Assembly (NCBI GenBank): GCA_018817365.1
Contig: JAHISY010000094.1
Coordinates: 1-5,076 of the forward strand
Direction: 5' to 3'
DNA: 5,076 nt
DNA from: Patescibacteria group bacterium
GTDB taxonomy: Bacteria; Patescibacteriota; Gracilibacteria; JAHISY01
The notes below the pieces were generated by a model. It saw only the letters and a list, made by a program, of their open reading frames with translations, was not told the origin of the DNA and searched no databases. This document shows, piece by piece, positions 1 to 4,018 of this stretch. How positions within the stretch are numbered: the first letter of the stretch is position 1; every line of letters begins with the position of its first letter. The position numbers were made by a program, and so were the translations under genes.

Positions 1-939
1 GTTGTATCGAATAAATGTTTCGCAACCTTTCTCAAGTAACGGTCTTATCGTCTCAGAAACATGCTCACCTTTTTTGGATGTAACTACAGTACAATTACCT
101 TTATTGTCTCGATCCCAAAGGAAGTAGCATACACCGCCTTTAATCTGAACTCCTGGAAAACAATCACTCGCTTCTGGTAAATCAATTAATTTTCTTATAC
201 TGGTATCATTAAGCATACTGTCTCTAAAATTATCCAACCCTTTACCACCAGAATACCAGCGGGCAGGGATAATCATCGATAAATATCGCGGATTAAGTTT
301 CTTAGCTTGCTCTACAAATTTATGGTAGATAGGGACTGCACTAGTGCCAAAACCACCATCATTCAATTGGTACGGAGGATTTCCGATGATTACATCAAAT
401 TTCATATTTTTAAATATTTTATTTGGTTCATACGTATGGATAAACCGATAGGCATGTGTTTCTAGTAAATCACCTCGGTCATATTCTGATTTATTTGCAT
501 TGCAATACCTACATTTATCATTCACCCATGTGTGCTCCGTACGGTCGAAGATAATATTACCTTGTTTATTTTTGAAATCGTCACACACCGAATACTTTCC
601 GTTAGCTGTCTTTGAGCAATAAACACTTCTTCGAGAAAGTAATGATGTAAGTTCCGTAATAGCAATACCGAACAACTGATTCTGATAGATATGATTGAGT
701 CGTTCTTGATGATCTGGAATTTCTTTTTCTAACCCGATCAATAGGCGCTTAGCAATTTCCCGAAGAAAGACACCTGACTTGCTCACCGGATCAAGAAACT
801 TAGTATCTTTATTCTGCCACAGATTGCTCGGTAACATATCGAGTATCTCATTTACTAAGCTGGGCGGCGTAAAAACTTCATCATTACTTAAATTAGCAAG
901 ACATGAAAGTACGTCGGGATTGTAATTAGTCTGCGGCAC
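1..939 (-). CDS. Eco57I-type DNA methyltransferase / restriction-modification protein, partial (C-terminus off the left edge)
   Basis: A reading frame of 313 codons with no stop runs off the left edge, so the C-terminal part is missing. The likely start is GTG at 939: an in-frame TAA lies at 946-948, and the family-like N-terminus (VLSCLANLSNDEVFTPPSLV) begins soon after. Residues 182-190 read DVIIGNPPY, the catalytic motif IV of N6-adenine methyltransferases. They are followed by a family-typical stretch (IYHKFVEQAKKLNPRY, then MIIPARWYSGGKGL). Motif I is degenerate: FLDPVSKSGVFL at 48-59 in place of the usual DPACGSG. C108, C119, C143 and C146 could form a zinc site inserted before motif IV. 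From memory of the family, such proteins belong to the Eco57I group and sit beside a small methylase and often a helicase-type restriction subunit, which may lie beyond the edge. The gene overlaps its upstream partner by 14 nt and has no Shine-Dalgarno sequence, so translation is probably coupled. Family call firm; full role inferred. Confidence 0.88.
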   Translation of the reverse strand, partial: MPQTNYNPDVLSCLANLSNDEVFTPPSLVNEILDMLPSNLWQNKDTKFLDPVSKSGVFLREIAKRLLIGLEKEIPDHQERLNHIYQNQLFGIAITELTSLLSRRSVYCSKTANGKYSVCDDFKNKQGNIIFDRTEHTWVNDKCRYCNANKSEYDRGDLLETHAYRFIHTYEPNKIFKNMKFDVIIGNPPYQLNDGGFGTSAVPIYHKFVEQAKKLNPRYLSMIIPARWYSGGKGLDNFRDSMLNDTSIRKLIDLPEASDCFPGVQIKGGVCYFLWDRDNKGNCTVVTSKKGEHVSETIRPLLEKGCETFIRYN

Positions 940-1636
940 TATCAGTTAATTTTAAAAAGTGGGTTAACGGAAATTCTTTTACTGAGTTAGGTATAAAACT
1001 AGGTGTACCCAAATCAGAATCCTTTATTTCATTAAATAGATCATAATTTTTATTATCTTTTGGGATAAGCTCAGCAAATATGTAGTCACTTCTTTTTATC
1101 ATGCTGCCCCTCACAAGTGACCAATTTGAAAAAATTATTGGCTGAATATTTTGACCTACGGTTTTTAATGTTAATGCATCGCCCCAAAGTATATTTCGGT
1201 TAAGTATAAATCGAATAGAGTCTTTACATTCTTCTTTGCATTTATCTTTGTAAAGTAAAGTATATTTTTCATCAAAGATTTTAAATAGCCTCTCGCAGCA
1301 GTTTTTTACATTGTCCTCCAAAATATCAACACCATAAATACTCGAGATAGCAATAACTGAATACCTTTCAAACTCTAATTGATTTTTTTTGTATCGACCT
1401 TCTACTATTTGCAATTTTCGTCTCAGCACTTCAACAAGAAAATTCCCGGTTCCGCAGGCGGGCTCAAGAAAATTAGAGTCTATATTTTCTGTTTCCTGTT
1501 TTACAAGATCAAGCATAGCGTTGACCTCTCTTTCTGCAGTAAAAACCTCTCCGTGGTCGGTAACTCGTTGACGAGATTTAACTTGGTTGCTCCTGACTTT
1601 ATTTTGCGCTTCTTTTGCAATTTCTAATTGTGGCAT
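926..1636 (-). CDS. Small N6-DNA-methyltransferase subunit of a restriction-modification system
   Basis: A 236-residue protein starting at ATG 1636. Residues 25-48 (VTDHGEVFTAEREVNAMLDL and on) resemble the N-terminal part of type I-like methylases. Motif I is intact: FLEPACGTGNFL at 56-67, the AdoMet-binding loop. An acidic motif II follows (YGVDI, D104), then a motif III-like GDAL at 152-155. Where motif IV (NPPY) is expected, the protein instead has IIFSNWSLV at 167-175, so the catalytic proline-proline-aromatic motif is absent. Its stop lies inside the start region of the Eco57I-type gene (14-nt overlap), which implies an operon and stoichiometric production. It probably supplies AdoMet binding to a two-subunit methyltransferase; this is inference. 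Base composition is clearly more AT-rich than in the genes after 1738, consistent with transfer. The alternative is an inactive or regulatory paralogue. Confidence 0.85.
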   Translation of the reverse strand: MPQLEIAKEAQNKVRSNQVKSRQRVTDHGEVFTAEREVNAMLDLVKQETENIDSNFLEPACGTGNFLVEVLRRKLQIVEGRYKKNQLEFERYSVIAISSIYGVDILEDNVKNCCERLFKIFDEKYTLLYKDKCKEECKDSIRFILNRNILWGDALTLKTVGQNIQPIIFSNWSLVRGSMIKRSDYIFAELIPKDNKNYDLFNEIKDSDLGTPSFIPNSVKEFPLTHFLKLTDSAAD

Positions 1637-1648
1637 GTTTTGATTTTA
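1637..1648 (-). promoter_or_regulatory. Candidate -10 element for leaderless transcription of the methyltransferase operon
   Basis: On the minus strand TAAAAT occupies 1648-1643 and is followed by six bases (CAAAAC) and then the ATG at 1636. This spacing would place the transcription start at or next to the A of the ATG. No Shine-Dalgarno sequence precedes the gene, which fits a leaderless message. No good -35 box is visible at 16-18 bp, so this is tentative. Confidence 0.3.
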
Positions 1649-1737
1649 TCCCAAAAGTGGTTGAATCGCTTAACCGAACCCGCCCCAACTAAAGCTTTGA
1701 GCTTTATTCTTTTTTCTTAATCCTTTATTCTCTCTCT

Positions 1738-2628
1738 GTGAACCTTATTAAAACTCAAGACTTCGCCCTTCGACAGGCTCAAGACTTCGCCCTTCGACAG
1801 GCTCAAGACTTCGCCCTTCGACAGACTCAGGACTTCGCCCTTCGACAGACTCAGGACTTCGCAGAAAGTCTCGCGAGAAAGGCGGGCGAACTTCTGTTAA
1901 AAAAATTCGGCAAAACAAAAATCGTAACACAAAAAGGCGTGGCAGATTTCGCGACGGATGCCGATCTGGCGAGTGAAAAATTGATCATCCGTGAAATTAG
2001 AAAACATTTTCCCGATGACGGAATAATCGCGGAAGAAACTGCTTCCAACTGCCAGAAAGCGACATTCGCGAATGTCGCCTCCTGGGTCATAGACCCCCTC
2101 GACGGCACGAAAAATTTTCATTTCGGAATCCCGTTTTGGTGCGTTTCGATCGCGTTGCAGCGCGAGGGAGAATCGGTGGTGGGGGTTGTTTTCGCACCGC
2201 TCGTGAATCAGCTTTTTTCGGCGAGAAAAGGCGGGGGGGCGACACTGAACGGAAAAAAAATCCGGGTGAGTGAAACTGCGAAGCTCGCGGATTCTCTCGT
2301 CGTGGTGGAAATTCCGCGGCGGCACACGAGCGGAAAACGTTTCGAGAAAGATGTGGCGACATTCACGGATTCGCTGAAAAAAGTGCGGCGGGTGCGCGCG
2401 TTCGCGGCGGCAGCGTACGATCTTTGCCTCGTGGCGCGCGGAGCGGTGGACGGCTACCTCGATTTTTCGCGGAGCACGAAAATCTGGGATGCGGCGGCGG
2501 GCGAATTAATCGTGCGCGAAGCGGGAGGAATGATCACGGATGTTACGTTGCCCGATTTTAAATTTCCGAATGTTTCGGTTTTGGCGAGTAATGCGAAACT
2601 GCACGCGCAGTTCAAAAAGTTGCTGTAA
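1738..2628 (+). CDS. Inositol monophosphatase family protein (SuhB/CysQ-like) with repeat-expanded N-terminus
   Basis: A 296-residue member of the Mg2+-dependent FIG/IMPase superfamily, which hydrolyses phosphate monoesters such as inositol-1-phosphate, fructose-1,6-bisphosphate or PAP. The metal and catalytic motifs are complete: IIAEET with E99/E100, WVIDPLDGTKNF with D119, L121 and D122, and STKIWDAAAGE with W250/D251. The start is GTG at 1738, preceded by a pyrimidine-rich stretch with no Shine-Dalgarno sequence. Residues 8-39 are four tandem octapeptides, DFALRQAQ twice and then DFALRQTQ twice. Without them the N-terminus would read MNLIKTQ-DFAESLARKAGELL, a normal first helix for the family, so the array is an in-frame addition. 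The substrate cannot be told from sequence; no neighbour suggests an inositol or sulfur pathway. The gene is divergent from the methyltransferase operon, with a 101-bp gap. Confidence 0.9.
   Translation: MNLIKTQDFALRQAQDFALRQAQDFALRQTQDFALRQTQDFAESLARKAGELLLKKFGKTKIVTQKGVADFATDADLASEKLIIREIRKHFPDDGIIAEETASNCQKATFANVASWVIDPLDGTKNFHFGIPFWCVSIALQREGESVVGVVFAPLVNQLFSARKGGGATLNGKKIRVSETAKLADSLVVVEIPRRHTSGKRFEKDVATFTDSLKKVRRVRAFAAAAYDLCLVARGAVDGYLDFSRSTKIWDAAAGELIVREAGGMITDVTLPDFKFPNVSVLASNAKLHAQFKKLL
1759..1862 (+). repeat. Tandem 24-bp in-frame repeat array, 4 full copies plus 8 bp
   Basis: Units start at 1759, 1783, 1807 and 1831; a partial fifth (GACTTCGC) is at 1855-1862. Each full unit begins GACTTCGCCCTTCGACA. 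The first two end GGCTCAA and the last two end GACTCAG, so the order is A-A-B-B. The unit length is a multiple of three and encodes DFALRQ(A/T)Q. The core TTCGACARGCTCA recurs in the ddl gene at 3407-3426. Sequences like CCCTTCGACAGGCTCAGG are, to my knowledge, common dispersed repeats in several bacterial groups. Confidence 0.95.
2059..2078. repeat. Perfect 20-bp palindrome inside the IMPase gene
   Basis: GCGACATTCGCGAATGTCGC is its own reverse complement over all 20 bases. It encodes part of KATFANVAS, in the variable loop between the EE and DPLDGT motifs. It could be a dispersed palindromic repeat or a protein-binding site. The loop length is close to that of E. coli SuhB, so a clear insertion is not shown. 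Confidence 0.6.
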
Positions 2629-2666
2629 AACCCATTTCCTCGTAAAATTCGCGAACCTGCTTACTA

Positions 2667-2727
2667 GCAGACATATCCGTTCGGGAGTAGCTTCCACCTT
2701 CGCTCAAGCTACGGCGGACATGTCCGC
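2667..2727. repeat. Hairpin-forming dispersed repeat element in the intergenic region
   Basis: GTAGCTT at 2687-2693 pairs with AAGCTAC at 2706-2712 around a 12-nt loop containing CTTCGCTC. It is followed by a perfect 14-bp palindrome, GCGGACATGTCCGC, at 2714-2727. A diverged copy of the second part (GCAGACATATCCG, 11 of 13 matching) lies just upstream at 2667-2679. CTTCGCTC is shared with the repeat at 4889-4906 in the peptidase gene. No T-run follows, so it is not a standard terminator. Confidence 0.6.
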
Positions 2728-2761
2728 TTTCAGAGAACGAGTGGTAAGGCATTCGGCTGTT
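2681..2761 (+). pseudogene. Relic of a tRNA-Asn gene, interrupted by a repeat and truncated
   Basis: Positions 2681-2692 (TCGGGAGTAGCT) are identical to the first 12 bases of the intact tRNA-Asn at 2791. After 48 unrelated bases, 2741-2761 (GTGGTAAGGCATTCGGCTGTT) match the D-loop through anticodon of that tRNA (2805-2825) at 18 of 21 positions, in the correct order. The insertion replaces only CA of the D-arm. No T-arm or 3' acceptor strand follows, so it cannot fold as a tRNA. The first 12 bases overlap the stem of the hairpin repeat, so part of the match could be shared by both. Confidence 0.65.
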
Positions 2762-2790
2762 GCTTCATTTAACATCACATCTCATCACAC

Positions 2791-2865
2791 TCGGGAGTAG
2801 CTCAGTGGTAGAGCGTTCGGCTGTTAACCGAAATGTCGCGGGTTCGACCCCCGCCTCCCGAGCCA
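2791..2865 (+). tRNA. tRNA-Asn (anticodon GUU), CCA encoded
   Basis: A complete cloverleaf. Acceptor stem TCGGGAG (2791-2797) pairs with CTCCCGA (2855-2861), followed by discriminator G2862 and encoded CCA 2863-2865. The D-arm is GCTC-AGTGGTA-GAGC. The anticodon arm is TTCGG-CTGTTAA-CCGAA with GTT at 2823-2825. The variable loop is ATGTC, and the T-arm is GCGGG-TTCGACC-CCCGC. No T-rich terminator follows; an ATG lies 26 nt after the CCA, so read-through into the small downstream gene is likely. Confidence 0.97.
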
Positions 2866-2891
2866 TCTAACCTTTCAATCTAACCTTTCAA
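2866..2891 (+). repeat. Perfect 13-bp tandem duplication between tRNA and small gene
   Basis: TCTAACCTTTCAA occurs twice with no gap (2866-2878 and 2879-2891), filling exactly the space between the tRNA CCA and the ATG at 2892. It contains no Shine-Dalgarno sequence. It would be the whole 5' leader of the small gene's message if the transcript is released by tRNA 3' processing. Confidence 0.9.
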
Positions 2892-3083
2892 ATGGAACCA
2901 AAACAAGTCACCATCTCGATCGTGATTTTGAACCTCATCTTCATCGCAGTTTTCGTTTGGCTCGCCCACACCACGATTTTTGATCACTGGCTCACAAGCA
3001 AAGTCCTGCCGAATCTCTGCACCGAAGAACAGGCTGATGGAAAAGTGGTTTTTACTTTTTGTGAGGAAGAGCCAACCGAATAA
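2892..3083 (+). CDS. Small single-pass membrane protein, function unknown
   Basis: A 63-residue protein that I do not recognise. Residues 6-30 (VTISIVILNLIFIAVFVWLA onward) form one hydrophobic transmembrane segment after a short charged start (MEPKQ). The remainder (31-63) is polar with an acidic end (CEEEPTE) and has two cysteines, C43 and C57, that could pair or bind a metal. By the positive-inside rule K4 favours a cytoplasmic N-terminus, weakly. The ATG follows the tRNA-Asn by 26 nt without a Shine-Dalgarno sequence. The last 32 bp overlap the 3' end of the convergent ddl gene. The clean TM segment supports a real gene, but it lacks independent evidence. Confidence 0.6.
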   Translation: MEPKQVTISIVILNLIFIAVFVWLAHTTIFDHWLTSKVLPNLCTEEQADGKVVFTFCEEEPTE

Positions 3084-4014
3084 GCTGCTCGCAAAGTTCG
3101 GGAAATTCAATCCCCGCCGCCCGCGCCTCTTTCGGGTAGAGAGAATTTTTCGTGAAACCCGGCAGCGTGTTTGTTTCGAGAAGATAAATTTTATTTTTTT
3201 GGAGAATGAAATCCGTCCGCGAAAGGTGCCGCAATCCCAAAACTTGATGCGCCTTCTTCGCGAGAGTTTGCGCCTCGCGAGTCAATCGCGGGGAAATGCG
3301 AGCCGGCACGATTTCCTCGCAAAGTTTCGGATCGTATTTCGCGTGAAGATCGAAAAATGTTCGTTTCGGACAAATCTCAATCGGCGGCAGCGCGAGCAGT
3401 TTGCTCTGTGGTGAGCTTGTCGAACCGCTTTCTAGTTTTTCGAGAATACCGACTGAAATTTCTACGCCGCTCAAAAATTCTTCGACCACCGCATCATCTC
3501 CGAACTTCCACGCTTTTTCTAAAGCCGGCAGCAACTCGGATTTTTTTTGGACAATGGAAGCTCCGAAGCTGCTCCCCTCGGTGGCAGGTTTCACGAAAAC
3601 AGGCAGACCGAGTTTTTTTTGAATATTTTCAACAGCCCGCGAATCGAATTTCGAAGCTACGAAATCTCGCGCCACCGGAAGTTTATTTTTCCGGAAAATT
3701 TGTTTCGCGGAAATTTTGTCGAAAGAATTCAGCATCCCCCGCATCCCACTGCCGACAAACGGGATTCCGAGAAATTCGAGCAGCCCTTGAATCGAACCGT
3801 CCTCTCCGCCGCGACCGTGCAGCGCAGGGAAAACCACGTCGATTTTTTTGGCGGAGCGAATAAAACCGGCGAGATTTTTCGCGGGATCGAATCGCCGAAC
3901 TTCGAACCCTCTTTTTCGCAGCGCGCTCGCGACCGCTCTGCCCGATTCGAGCGAGACTGAATGTTCGGCTGAATTTCCTCCCGCGAGAACCGCGACTGTT
4001 ATTTTTTTCTTCAC
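3052..4014 (-). CDS. ddl: D-alanine-D-alanine ligase
   Basis: A 320-residue ATP-grasp enzyme that joins two D-alanines for the peptidoglycan stem peptide, in the cytoplasm. The start is GTG at 4014, 4 nt after the stop of the upstream peptidase, with no Shine-Dalgarno sequence, so it is probably translationally coupled. Recognisable parts: VLAGGNSAEHSVSLESG with E17 (binds the first D-Ala), LHGRGGEDGSIQGLLE at 65-80, VFVKPATEGSSFGAS at 139-153 (ATP-grasp and serine loop), the AKY of the omega loop at 225-227, LSRTDF with R266, and the metal/substrate motif LLETNTLPGFTKNSLYP at 278-294. Length is near the family norm. Residues 196-204 (SGSTSSPQS) sit between EISVGIL and LPPIEI, where relatives have a shorter turn; they are encoded by a dispersed repeat. 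The 3' end overlaps the convergent small gene by 32 bp. Confidence 0.95.
   Translation of the reverse strand: MKKKITVAVLAGGNSAEHSVSLESGRAVASALRKRGFEVRRFDPAKNLAGFIRSAKKIDVVFPALHGRGGEDGSIQGLLEFLGIPFVGSGMRGMLNSFDKISAKQIFRKNKLPVARDFVASKFDSRAVENIQKKLGLPVFVKPATEGSSFGASIVQKKSELLPALEKAWKFGDDAVVEEFLSGVEISVGILEKLESGSTSSPQSKLLALPPIEICPKRTFFDLHAKYDPKLCEEIVPARISPRLTREAQTLAKKAHQVLGLRHLSRTDFILQKNKIYLLETNTLPGFTKNSLYPKEARAAGIEFPELCEQLIRLALPHKK
3407..3426. repeat. Dispersed repeat inside ddl, encoding SGSTSSPQS
   Basis: In the ddl sense the segment reads GGTTCGACAAGCTCACCACA. Its core TTCGACAAGCTCA matches the TTCGACAGGCTCA of the tandem array in the IMPase gene at 12 of 13 bases. GGTGAGCTTGTCGAACC-type motifs are known to me as common interspersed repeats in bacterial genomes. 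It falls in a surface turn of Ddl and keeps the frame. Confidence 0.75.
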
Positions 4015-4018
4015 GAAA

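Noticed and set aside
926..939. Possible frameshift joining the two methyltransferase frames into one gene
   Set aside because: The downstream frame has its own plausible start and a family-like N-terminus with its own motif I region, so these are two proteins with overlapping genes.
1691..1717. Terminator-like hairpin AAAGCT-TTG-AGCTTT followed by a T-rich run
   Set aside because: The stem is short and AT-rich, and no plus-strand gene lies upstream to be terminated. It sits between divergent genes and is probably chance.
1748..1930. Minus-strand frame with RSPESVEG/RSLEPVEG repeats
   Set aside because: It is the antisense of the 24-bp array in the IMPase gene. Repeat periodicity of 24 keeps every frame open, so it is a shadow.
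2657..2670. Hairpin CTGCT-TACT-AGCAG after the IMPase gene as a terminator
   Set aside because: Only five base pairs and no T-run follows.
2540..2800. Plus-strand 86-codon frame over the IMPase 3' end and the intergenic repeats
   Set aside because: It overlaps the IMPase gene in another frame and crosses the tRNA relic; there is no protein-like composition and no start signal.
3648..3665. Inverted repeat ATTTCG-AAGCTA-CGAAAT inside ddl
   Set aside because: Six-base arms with no match to the other repeats, encoding ordinary family sequence; likely chance.
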